A stretch of 64,000 nt of DNA from Diphasiastrum complanatum (Eukaryota > Streptophyta > Lycopodiopsida > Lycopodiales > Lycopodiaceae), in NCBI GenBank assembly GCA_029204225.1, contig CM055092.1:20859669-20923668 (forward strand), given 5' to 3'. Numbering within the stretch: the first letter of the stretch is position 1; every line of letters starts with the position of its first letter. The notes beneath the pieces were generated by a model that saw only the letters and a list, made by a program, of their open reading frames with translations, was not told the DNA's origin and did not search any database. Positions 47,701 through 59,700 of this stretch are shown in pieces. Made by a program: the position numbers and the translations under genes.

Positions 47701-50700
47701 CCTGCTGTGCAGACTCCCAAATGAACTCCTTTCCCTTCCCCTTAAGAAGATTTGTCATGGGAATTGCTATCTGAGCATATTCCTTGACAAATCGTCTGTA
47801 ATATCCCGCCAAACCAAGAAAGATCTGAAGTTCCAAAATATTCTGAGGTCTCAGCCAACTGAGTATGGCTTTAACCTTATTTGGGTCCATCTTAATCCCA
47901 TCTGACGAGATAATGTGACCAAAATATGCTACTTCTTCAACGAAGAATTCACACTTGGAATGTTTAGCATAAAGCTTATGCTTTTTGAGGAGTCGAAACA
48001 CCTTTCTGAGGTGTTTTAGATGCTCCTTCCTCGTTTTGCTGTAGACGAGGATGTCATCTAAAAATACGACTACAAACTTACCCAAGTATGGTCTGAGGAC
48101 ATTGTTCATCAAGGTCATAAAGGTAGATGGAGCATTTGTGAGCCCAAATGGCATCACCTTAAACTCATATTGACCGTGACGAGTCCTAAAAGCTGTTTTT
48201 GAGACATCTTCCGACTTTATACGAACTTGATGATATCCCGATCTGAGGTCTATTTTACTGAAAAACTAAGCCCCGTCAAGTTGATCAAACAACTCGTTTG
48301 CCCGAGGCATAGGGTATTTATTCTTTATTGTGACTTTATTGAGGGCTCTGTAATCTACGCAAAGACGCATAGACCCCTCCTTTTTCACCAATAGGACTGG
48401 TGAGGCCCATGGTGAACTACTGGTCTGAATTTGGCCTTTCCCAAGATAATCTGTTAACTGCCTAGTTATTTCTTCATCCTCTATTTGGCTGACCCGATAC
48501 GGAGGTTTAGAAACAGGTGTTGTACGTGGTACTAGGTTTATTACATGATCTACCTCTCTGCTAGGTGGTAAACCATGTGACAAATCTTCAGCAAAAACAT
48601 CTTTAAATTTAGACAATAAAGTTTCTAATTTACTGATTTTCTGCAGTATAGAACTGGAAATAGAAACTTCAGGAATAAACTGAAAGTCACATAAGAATAC
48701 CTGATGGTCTTCGTCTCCGATTAGCTGACAGAGCTCTGAACTGCAGACCATAGGACTGTTGGGAACATCATGCTCCCCATGCAACTGGATCTCTCGGCCT
48801 TTATGCTGAAACCTGAGGGTGTTCTCCTGATAATTTCTGTGGAGAGAAGGTCCTAAACTGTAGAGCCAATCTCTCCCGAGAACTATGTCTGTGCGATCCA
48901 GGTGCATTATTTGAAAGTTTATTTCATCTTGGTACCCTTGAATACCAAGATTTAAGTTACTAACCATAGTTTCCCATATTTTTTTATCTTCACCCTTAGC
49001 TAGTGAAACTATGTACCTATGCTGACTAGGTACTTCTGGTAGTTTAAGCTTTTTAACCAGGGTGTAGTTGATGAAATTATGGGTTGCCCCATCATCAACC
49101 ATAACTCTTACTTACTGGTTACCAACTTTCCCATGCATACGTACTAGGTCATGCGGCCCAAAGCTTAAGGGTCTCGCTAGCATTGTAGAGGTCAGCTGGC
49201 AACAGTGTTCATGATCTTCATGATACACTTTGATCTCGGAAGCTGCCGAGTCACTGGGGAAACATACAGTCTGAACAAGATGAACTTGTTTCTTATATTT
49301 TTTATCTTTTTTAGTGAAAGGCCCCTTGGGACACTGTCTAACTGTGTGTCCCTTGCCCATACACACAAAGCACAAACGTTCCTGTTTGGCTTTCTCAAAA
49401 TCATCTGGTTTTAAGGGCTGTATGAGTGAAGGGCTGGGGAGCTTCACTTTTAAATTTCTTCTTTCTTTCTTTTCAAAAATTTCTTTTTAAATTGGAAGTT
49501 TTTCTGAGGAGGCTGCTCAAAAAGGGGCTGTTGTCTCGCCCTCTTCCTACCCACTGAATCATCATAGATTTGAGCATATCTGAGAGCTTGCTCAAGGGTA
49601 GTAGGCGAGTTTCTCTGGACCTCTACTTTATATTCATCTTTGAGGCCACGGACAAATCCCCTGATTTTCTGATAATCATCCATATTTTTAATCTTTAAGA
49701 TTGCTTCTCGATACTGCGAGATATATTGGATGAGGAATTTGTCCATTACTGTTCTTTCCCAGGCTCTATCAAGTTCATTCTCAGGTAGGAATTCTCTTAG
49801 GAAGTCTTCTTCAAAAGCTTTCCATGACCGGGGAGTCTGCCCAGTCTCCTGGAGATTTAACCACCACTTATAGGCCATAGGCCCTAAGGAAAGGCTGGCC
49901 TCAATAGCTTGCAAATGGTCAGGGGTCTGTTTAAGAGCATGAATGTTCTTCCATTTGCTGAGGAAGGTTTGTAGAATGTCTGCATTTCTATCCTTCTCTT
50001 CCCCATTAAAAGTAGGAGGCTTTAAATCTTTAAAAACACTGGGGTGAGACCGTAAAGTCTCACCCGAAACTGATGGAAGTGGAGAAGGGCACAACTGAGA
50101 AGTGGAGGGAAGGCTTCCTTTCGCGGAACTCAAAATCAAGCTTTTGAGTTCAGCGAACGAGTCGTCCACACTGGACTTGAAATTGGCCAATGCCAACTTC
50201 AGTTCATCCACTTATGTTACCAATTAGAGAAACTGCTCCTTGGTAACTAGTTCGTCAAGTTCTTCGGCGAATTGTTCCTGTTCTTCCATTTCCATAGGTT
50301 CTTTCCCTTTACTGTAAGCCAAGGCTTCTGTTTCAAGTTCATCGAAGCCTCTCTCCGGGGGTTGATCAGGTCCCTGAGGAGTGGTCATTTTCGGAACTGA
50401 AAAAGAGGTACCTTAACTTCTGATGAAAAAAAGTCAAAAGACTAATTTACAACTGTACAAGGAGGGAAAGAAAACTTAGCTCTTTCTGAGAACTGTACTT
50501 CCACAGAGAGAATCAAGAAAAGTCCTTCTCAGCTCTTCCTCAACTGCTTTCAGACCTGTGGTTCTGAAAAATCTGAATAGAGGTTGGAAAAAGTGCAAAA
50601 AGATCTAAAACTTTTGCTATCCCCCCTCGCTGGTCTGACAGCATCTCTATTTGTCCACAAAAAGGCAAATCTGAAGTCCAAACACACTTCTGAATTCTGA

Positions 50701-53700
50701 AATTTCAGAAGCCCCCTGCTCGCTGATACCAGTGTAATAGATCCTAACACCACAGTAGGGCAAACACTAACTGATCCACCCAACCTTGCCTACCCCCTGA
50801 TATAGAGTAAGCCCCTCCTAGCCCAGTGTGAGGACTGGTAGCATGCAACTGCCAAGTGTCGGCCACGTGTCACTGACGTGGCCGACTGCACGTCGAGACC
50901 CAACTGGGAGCCCTATCCTGCTGACAGGGTCCCTAGACTGTGTTAGGCCCGCCATGGCTATGGACCGTGCTAGGGCACACTACTCACACTGTCTTGCCCT
51001 GTTGGTTGTATACGCTGGACACGACCCTGACTGTGGTATCTGACCTATCTGTGTTCTCTAGGGTTCGACACTGGTTACGAGCTCGTAATAGGATGCCTAC
51101 TAGGTGATATATTGATTGTCATCCTTCTATATGCAGATGATGTGGTTCTAGTCTCCTCGACTAGAGAGGGTCTACAGAGACAGTTGGACTGTCTCCATGC
51201 CTTTTGTCTCAGATGGGGTTTAGGGGTGCATATTGCGAAGACCAAAGTTATGATCTTCAACACCTCCAGGACTTTCATGCAGCTACATGAGGTAGAGTCT
51301 GAGGAGCACTTCATCTGATGCCCTATCTGTTACGAGATCAGAGGGAGATAACATTGTTTATTCCGAGATATGCCTGTTACATTGTGTTCACTCATCACAT
51401 ATGAGGATCCACATTGCGTCGCGCTTATGGTACGAGAGATGTTCCTCCTATGACAGGACTTATGTCAGACAGATCAGCAAAGTCACCCAGCACCGCAGCT
51501 CTAGATCATGCACACGCACTTACACACAGAGATCAGAGACAGTGTATTAGACAGAGTCATGTTGCGGCCCGAGTTATCCAGCCTACGAGACCGAGACGTA
51601 CATCTCTTCAACAATCTTCCAAACGGCACCAGCAGCACACCCCCACTGTGCTCCCTGTAGCAGCTTGCATTACATTATTTCTCTTCCCCTGTGGAACATG
51701 ATTTTATACATTACATTTCCCACTTTAGAGCATAGTTTGGTTCAGTTTTACTACTTAGTGATTTATTTACATGTAGTTTCTTTATTGTTTTGGAGACGTG
51801 TTATGCGCTCCCATCGATACCACACACTTGACATGTACCTTTTAGTCTTATATGCCTTTTGGCATGGAAAAGGCATTAGTAAAGCTTTCTTTCTTTCTTT
51901 TTTCTCTCTCTCTCTAGACAAAACCTTTCACTTCGTGAAAAAATTTATTTCAAAGATTGTCAGATAAATTTGAGCCCACACAATAGACATCTATATATAG
52001 TATTATACATGGTACACAATCCAAAAAACCTTATATACATTTCGTAGTATCCAACTTGACTACCCATGAATTGAATTCCCTAATGACTATTGCAAGAGGT
52101 TCAACGTTAATAAACAATAAGATTAACTTGAGCAAAGCAGATTCATTGAATTATCACCTTCTTTCGCAAAAACAAAAGTTTTGGGACAGAATAGTCATAC
52201 TTTTATGATTGTTTTCCATAAACATATTACTGCTTACCTTAAAGTTGCTACCCAAGCTCTTGCTGCCACTTGTGTCTCTGCACAAAGAAAGTACTCCTTT
52301 TTGTGTGGAGTACCAATATCTACGAAAAGGACATCAAGGAGAAACATCGGTTTCCATACCACCATGAAAGTCAAGAATTTAGAGAAACCCAATACCTGGT
52401 AGAAACCAATCAATATGCAGATTATGATGGGACGAAAGGATACAGAAACAGCAACCATCGTATTTATGATCTCCACTGCATATCATCAAAACATTTGAAA
52501 AATACCTAATGTAAGTGTTTTTAGAATGAGAATGTCGAATATATTTCACCCAATCATAAAAAGTGTAAGCACAATCTTGATATGTATTTGGAGAGTCAAT
52601 TTAGCTAAACTCACTGTATATTCAGTGGGGATAGGGTGATAGTACTGTCGGCCTCAAAGAAAATGAGTCCTCTTGGAGAAGGATCTCCTCTCTGAGTCCT
52701 GAAAATGATAACCAGATGAGACGCTGAAAATCAAATATTAACCTGATCTACTAACCGTATAACAAAGCAAATTAAATGTTCAATGACACCCTTTGGCTTG
52801 ACAGCACCTTCAGTGATAAAAATATGTCGCTTGCAAATCAGAGAAGCACCCTAACCTGTACTCCATCCATCCACTTGATGGGTCCAAGGTAAACCATCGT
52901 CGGTTCCATTTGCGAAGCTAGAGCCAAGACAAAAACCATCTTCTTAAGGAAGCAGACATAATGATTGAACTGACAAGCAACTCTAAGTTAAGATTCTATT
53001 TTGTGACACTGGCATAAGCACAAAAAGCTTTTCTCTAGGCAGCATCCCTATTGCTATCTGAATTTCTCACATTAACTGAACTATTGATCATGAATATGAA
53101 TTGTTGTAGTCTTTGGGTTTTTAAGACTATATACTATCAAGAGTACAGCACAAAGTTGTACTATAGACGTTTCATGATTAGAAAGTCCATTGTAGGAGAA
53201 TCTACAATAGCATGGAGAATATATTCCATTCAAGTGAAACATTGAAGCACGGAGCAGAGCAGTACACAAAAAGATTCTACTGTTGTAACAAATTTGGTCT
53301 AGGTACAACAGATAATTTTACATTTAAAATTTTGAAGTGTCCACTTTGAATTGATAGTGCCATCGAGAACATAGTTAAGTTGGATCAATTTCCTCAGTCA
53401 TGAAGCAGATTAGCTTGTGCCTTATGTTGAAAATTAAAAGCACAAGCTCTAGGAAATGAAAATTTGGGCGCAAATGTAACATGATAGTTATTGCACAAAT
53501 TATTGCACAAAACAAATGAGATAGTGTCCACTTTGAATTGATAGTGCCATCGAGAACATAGTGAAGTTGGATCAATTTCCTCAGTCATGAAGCAGATTAG
53601 CTTGTGCCTTATGTTGAAAATTTAGAGCACGAGCTCTAGGAAATGAAAATTTGGGCGCAAATGTAACATGATAGTTATTGCACAAAACAAATGAGATAGT

Positions 53701-56700
53701 GTCCACTTTGAATTGATAGTGCCATCGAGAACATAGTGAAGTTGGATCAATTTCCTCAGTCATGAAGCAGATTACCTTGTGCCTTATGTCGAAAATTTAG
53801 AGCACGAGCTCTAGGAAATGAAAATTTGGGTGCAAATGTAACATGATAGTTGATGCACAAATTATTGCACAAAACAAATGAGATAGTCATTGCATAGAAA
53901 AGTAAAAAGTACACTACACTAACATACCTTATTAGGCTCAAAAACTCATTCCAAGACTTTGGGGTCGGAACGTACTGCCTCAAAACATCTAAATAAGATT
54001 ATTAAAAAAATACTTAAAGAAGCTTCCTTTTTTTCCAAATATTCCAATGATTTGTAAGCTCAATCGCAAAACATGAATCCCCAAATGAGTAGTTGATTTA
54101 TCATCAAAACTCGTTGTCTTATCTTTGCAATTACTCTTTGTTACTGCATATTCATCATAGATAAGTTTGCAATTTCGGATTTGTAGTGAGATGAGCCTTT
54201 CTTTTTATATTCCTGGCCACAAACTATGACTTTGCCATAGAACGTGAAATTCTGGCAAGTTAAACTTTTAGCAATACCTTCCATCAGTGAATCCCCTGAA
54301 TGAATATGTCTTCTTCATAGCAATTCATGCAGCCATCACTATTTTCACAAAAAGCCAAAACTTACAAAGCAAACAAAGCAAAATAAGGGAAGATAAAGAA
54401 GCGCAAAATATTATTATGTCTTCTTCATAGCGATTCATGCAGCCATCAATCATATTGTTGCATCTTCTTCGTATCAATTCATGTAGCTATCGAGAGTACT
54501 ATTGCTGATAATGATGATTCTTTTTGATGATGCGATTATGTTTTGTTCATTGACTCCTACTAGATCTGCATTTTGAATAAATAAAAAAACAAAAAAAAAT
54601 AGTACATACTAAAAAGAAAGAAAAGGGGGGGGGGGTCTGTTCCAAAACGGAAAGGGTTTCGTTTCCAGAACGGGCAACTAAGCTTATTAGCACAACTTTG
54701 TAATGGAGGTCCTCAAGCATGATACCCTCACAATAGCATATAGGCCATCAATCATAAGAAGCTGCGCATGTGGATTTTTATATCTACTAGCAAGTCTAGA
54801 AAAAATGACTATGGGATTAATCATCTCTACTACCAACCTAGAGCCTAGTTGACTAGATCTACACCAACCTGCCTACTCAAGCTAGCTTACAAACTAAATA
54901 GGTCCCATGTAACATATGGTACAACGTGAGTACATATGACTTTCATCACTAACCAAGTCAACAAAACGATGACGATACTCTAAGATTCCCACATTGATGC
55001 ATACTTTATTCTCTTTCATTCCCAAGATCCTCAAGATGTTATGAGCTTTTCTCTATCAAGACAATCTAAAACTAAATTGTGCCTTAAGTCAAGCATTCTA
55101 AAATTCAAACTCATTCTTGCCAAAAATAGACATTCTAGCTTATTTATCTATTATTCTTTGTTTTACTTATGTACGTGGATGGAATAGCTATCTTAGACGA
55201 CTCTATAGGTCCGTCAAGCCCGTGTAGGCAATTTGGAAGAATTTTGACCTAAAACACATTACTTTCACTCGACAGGGACTACCAAGTGGATCAAACAATA
55301 AGTGATATCCTTGTGACATAATTAGCCCTGGATTTTTGTTGATGATTATTTTCTTTGAAAATATTTTGACAATGTTTCTCGTCGAGCTGAAAGCAGAATC
55401 CAATACTTAAGCCAGAAATGCATAATGCGTTTCTTCACCAACTTCACGATAGTATCCACCTGAACATGTCAATCTCTTAGCTCCTTGTTGACTCGATTCT
55501 CCCTCATCCAACATTTGACTATCTTGTATAGTCTCACAATACCATCTGATAGTCTCTTGGCAACCCAAGTATGAAATGCAACTTTACCAGTAAAGGATTT
55601 ATTCTAGTTGCAAAACGAGAATAGACCTCCTGAAATTTTGTAAATACTGATCCAGGGGCCGGTTCCCCATATGGATCGTTGCATATTGATGATAAATTTC
55701 AACGTCATCAAGAACAGGAAGGAAGGCCGCCTTTAAGGCCTTACAAAAATCTTCCCAATTCTTAGGAACTTCAGGCTTACCCCTAACATCTTGCCACCAC
55801 GTAAAAGCTTTACCTCGCAAGTACATGACAACTAGATTGATCATGTTGTCGTCGGATGAATCGTGCATGGAGAAGTGCAAGTTCCATCGATCCAACCACT
55901 GCAAGACCGCCTCCGGAGTTCTATCCTTCTTTTCCCCAATATAAACTTCAAGGGTGAACAAGGGTTGATGCACTAGTTGCCTTAACTGCGTCAACTCCTT
56001 CAATTTTGGATGATCCCGATTGTGTTTGGATTGCATATCAACGATCTGTTGTTGTAGATTGTTAATTGCAAGCAGCATTGCATTGGAATCTAAGGTAGAG
56101 GTAGATGCAGTAACCTCCTTAGCAAGGGGGACATAGGCTGTGTGGTAGGATTAGGATCCATCTTACAAGAGGAAGAGAGGTGAATTAAAAGAGAAGATTG
56201 AAAAAAATCAAAGGCAACTCAAGGAAGGTAGATACAAGGCAACTCTTGCTGTCTCTTCACAAACCAAATGGTACTATCCAAGGCTGCCAAGAGGAATAAG
56301 AGAGAGCAAGAAGAAGGATGCACCACACCTCACCCCATAGGTATCCTCTCTGGCTTCCTAGACCCTCCTCGCTGGTTTCTCAGACCTCCCCCCCACCCCT
56401 ATCGCTGGACTTTTGCCTCTTTTCCCAGCGGACAGACCTGCAGAACAGATGTTCGCTGCTGGTCAGCGTGGGTAGAAGTCAAAAAATCGTTTTTTGAATA
56501 AGTGGAGGCCCGCGGAAGACCTGTCCACCTCCTTTCACTTGAGCGGAACAGTACTGCAGGGGATGCCACCTGTCCGACCCTGGACAGTGCTATGTGGAGG
56601 TGTTTTGAAGGGTCTATTCCAAAAAAATTCACATTCCTCGTTGAACCAAGAGGCCTTCGCTGGAGAGACAGCGAACACCTACTTTTTTTTGCACTGGGGA

Positions 56701-59700
56701 GGGCCCACATAAACAGTCCGTTACTTGTACCTGACCGGAACTGCAACTTATGGATAGTTGCCACCTGTCCAGTCCTGGACAGTGCCATGTGGCAGCGTAC
56801 CGAGGGCCCTAATGTTTTTTTTTAACCTTTTTTGCTTCAAAAATCAATTAAAAACAGCAGAAAGAAGGATACGAAAAAGTGCATAAAAAACACATTTCTA
56901 GCCCGATTTGAATTCCCAAAAAAGCATTGTGATTTACAAGAAATCTCCTACTACGGATCAACGTACCTGCTTTCAGCATGCACTGGCTCTGATACCATAT
57001 GTTACAATCTACTACTTACTGCAAACCTCCAAGTGCCGGTTAACCACAAGAGACCGAACGATTCACGTTCCACCCCGCCACATGACCTAATCCGGGTCCA
57101 CCCTCCGTGCCCTGGCCTGTGACCGTATCAAGCGGGATTCGACCTCCATCCTAGACAGCGTCCCATACCACCGCCTAGGCTCTCAGCCATCTCCTGCCTC
57201 AAGCTAGCATATATCCTGGCCGTGCACACGCTCTCCACCCACCTCCTCCTAGGTAGACAGAATGGATGGCAATGAGTCATCCTCCCCTTGTATATCTCCA
57301 AGGAGAGAGACTCTAAGCCATGTGCACACCTAGATCATGACACGTGGCAACCATGCAGGTTCACGAGTCACCGGTCAAGTCTACCGGGCCCAGTCTCAAG
57401 TTTAGGGTTGGGACCCAAGGGAGTTGGGTCCCTAACACTTTATGACATTAAGATTTGCTTGAAAATGAGTTTGATTGCTTATGCCGCTAAGAAGTTGGCG
57501 TGTGCACGAACTGTTTAGAGTGCTACTGTAAGGGAGGCTGAAATCCAATAGCTTTATCTGGTTCAAAAGAACTTCCATCTGCTGGTCTCTCAGATTATTC
57601 TAATAGTTCATGTCATTGAGCGTTGTACTCAATTGCTAGCAAATTTGCATGTATGATGGTGCAGCCGAATTTGGCACAGCCTAATTTGCAGCTTCTTCAG
57701 CCATCTTGAAGTATCTATTTCAAGAAATAACTAACTTTAGTTAGTGAATACGTATGTCTATTCTCAACTTTAAGTGAAGTACAGTTGACCAATTCCGACT
57801 AAAACTAACTCCGGTATGGTCAATTCACCAATTTCAGTTCATTTCACAGACAATTCAAAAAACTGAAAATTTTGAATTTTCGGAATTTAAATTTTTTTTT
57901 TAAATTTACGTAATTTGAAATTCAACAAAAAAGCACTGTCAATATATAGGCAATCGAAATCGAAAAATCGACATATTGTTCGATTCCTAATCTTACCAAC
58001 ATAATGTCAATTCGGCATGCAAAACACAAGAAATTAACTACTTTTTGTCCTTTACGGAATTTTTACGTAAATTTCAGTTTTACGGAAATTGTCAGTCTAA
58101 ATCATTGATTTGTGACCCAACCGTCAGAGCACATGCGTATTACCACTCAAAACGATTGTAAATCCCTCATGCATGTCAAAAACATGATTAGATTCAGCAT
58201 GCAACCAATCCATGCAAGCACAGCACATCAAATTAGGGAAAAAGCAAGGATGCAATCATAACCTTGACGGATTTCAACAATTTTGCTCACAAAACTGCCA
58301 AAATTTCAAACAGCCATATCTTGAGCTACAATGCACCAAATTAGGTGCTGTAAAGCACAGTATGAAGGGAGACCAAGTGACCGAGATGATTGAGACATCA
58401 ACCTGCCACCTCAGCTTCACAAGTGCGAAAACAGAGCGTCTGAAAATCTGTAGCAGGGCAGCATTTCTACAAGGCCTATGCATGCAAAAACGTGCTAACA
58501 CCTCCCCAAGCCCAAAAGTGATGTTACCAACAGTCTTAAATAGTCTATTAGACTTCCGTGAAGCCTTCATACAGGTCCTAAGAAGCAATACGGGCGTAGA
58601 AGGGCATTTTGCCACAAACTTGATGAAGACGGAGCATAAGCCCCGGCCACCATTACAGGTCTGATAGCTAGTTGGACAGGTCAAGAGGAGTACAAAATAG
58701 GCTGTAACAATTCCCAGCATGATCCCCTTCTGGATTGAGAGCAATCCATGCCCAAAAATCACCAAAAAGGCTATTTTTCGGCTTTTTTCGGCCTTCTACA
58801 ACCTCAATTCACCGAAATCTTGGCTCTAACTTCAAGGAAAGCTTTAAAAGACTTTTACAGCATCCTACTATCCAACTTTATGACAAAACTTGCAAAAATG
58901 ATCATTTTTGACAATTTTCTAGTTTTTCTTCAACATAAAGTGGAAATTCATGACATGCAACTCTTTCTCAGACACATGCAACTCAATTTACAAGATTATA
59001 GCCATCCACATGATCTGATCTTGCTGGATTTTAGCACTTACTATCCATTTCTAGTCAAAAATCATGAAAAACAAGCAATTTTTTACCAAAAACATAGCTT
59101 AGAGCCGTAAATCATGAAAAGAAGCAGCATGCATCATTACTTCCATCATTAATGATCCCTAGAGTGAAAGTACACTTGCTGGAATATTCAGATCTACCAA
59201 AGATTTGAGCTACATAAGCAAAAGCTCCAAAAAAGCATCACAAATTGGCTTCCATGGACAATCTTCCATAAAACCCTAGAGAAAATCGAGAGAGAAGGAT
59301 TTTAACGACATGCAAATGGAAATTGGGAGAATTCACCCACTTGGAACCTTGTTCTCCACCTGGATGAGAATCCCAATTGATCTACAACCAAAATTCGACG
59401 AAAAGCAACACCACTCCAAGTTCTCCGATCTTCGTAAGCCTTGCTCTGATACCAATGTAAGGGAAAGCTCCTCAAGATCCTGCTTAGAAGTCGAAACACA
59501 AGAGAACACAGTGTGGAGTAAACCAACCGATCAATCTCCAAAAGCTTCACCCCCGAGCCAAGGAATAGGAAGCAAGAGTAGAGTGAGAGGACCTGGCAAT
59601 GAATCACCACTAGAATGATGAAGTAGGGCGAGTTTCCAGGGTCCAAATAGGCCCCAAACCTTCCTATGCATGTATTCATGCAAGGCCTAAACTCCCCAAT

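Larger units (their letters stand above)
45255..51090 (-). mobile_element. Gypsy element 2: near-complete chromovirus, nested in LINE b
   Basis: 5.84 kb, two 358-bp LTRs, PPT, PBS region and a perfect target duplication GGATG (45250-45254 and 51091-51095). All domains are present in order with few lesions: about six in-frame stops and two frameshifts. LTRs differ at about 14 of 358 positions by eye, so this is the younger of the two insertions in SWAP70 intron 6. It is in gene-sense orientation. It differs in LTR sequence from gypsy 1 but shares its domain plan. Confidence 0.96.
55545..57437 (-). mobile_element. Gypsy element 3: LTR, PBS and gag, 3-prime truncated
   Basis: 5-prime LTR 57000-57437, PBS at 56986-56997 and gag 56150-55545, all on the minus strand; the rest of the element is missing. 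LTR and gag are the same family as gypsy 1. Leader 56160-56980 has no gene. It lies in SWAP70 intron 2 in gene-sense orientation. Confidence 0.88.

Noticed and set aside
52234-52476. Continuous 80-codon minus frame over SWAP70 exons 5-6
   Set aside because: It reads through a 124-bp intron with good GT-AG ends. Only the spliced version keeps the PH domain contiguous.
53756-53983. Minus frame with a [15 protein letters not shown] start as a possible SWAP70 exon
   Set aside because: It does not match any part of the family, and exons 2 and 3 already join in phase without it. Much of the frame is tandem-repeat sequence.
56399-56825. Open frames on both strands in the gypsy 3 leader
   Set aside because: They fall between PBS and gag, overlap each other, contain repeated words and show no domain.
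58212-58765. Two overlapping long open frames of 150 and 163 codons as a possible novel gene
   Set aside because: They are antisense to each other, lie inside the leader of an LTR element, and show no recognisable domain. They are kept only as a note on the element.
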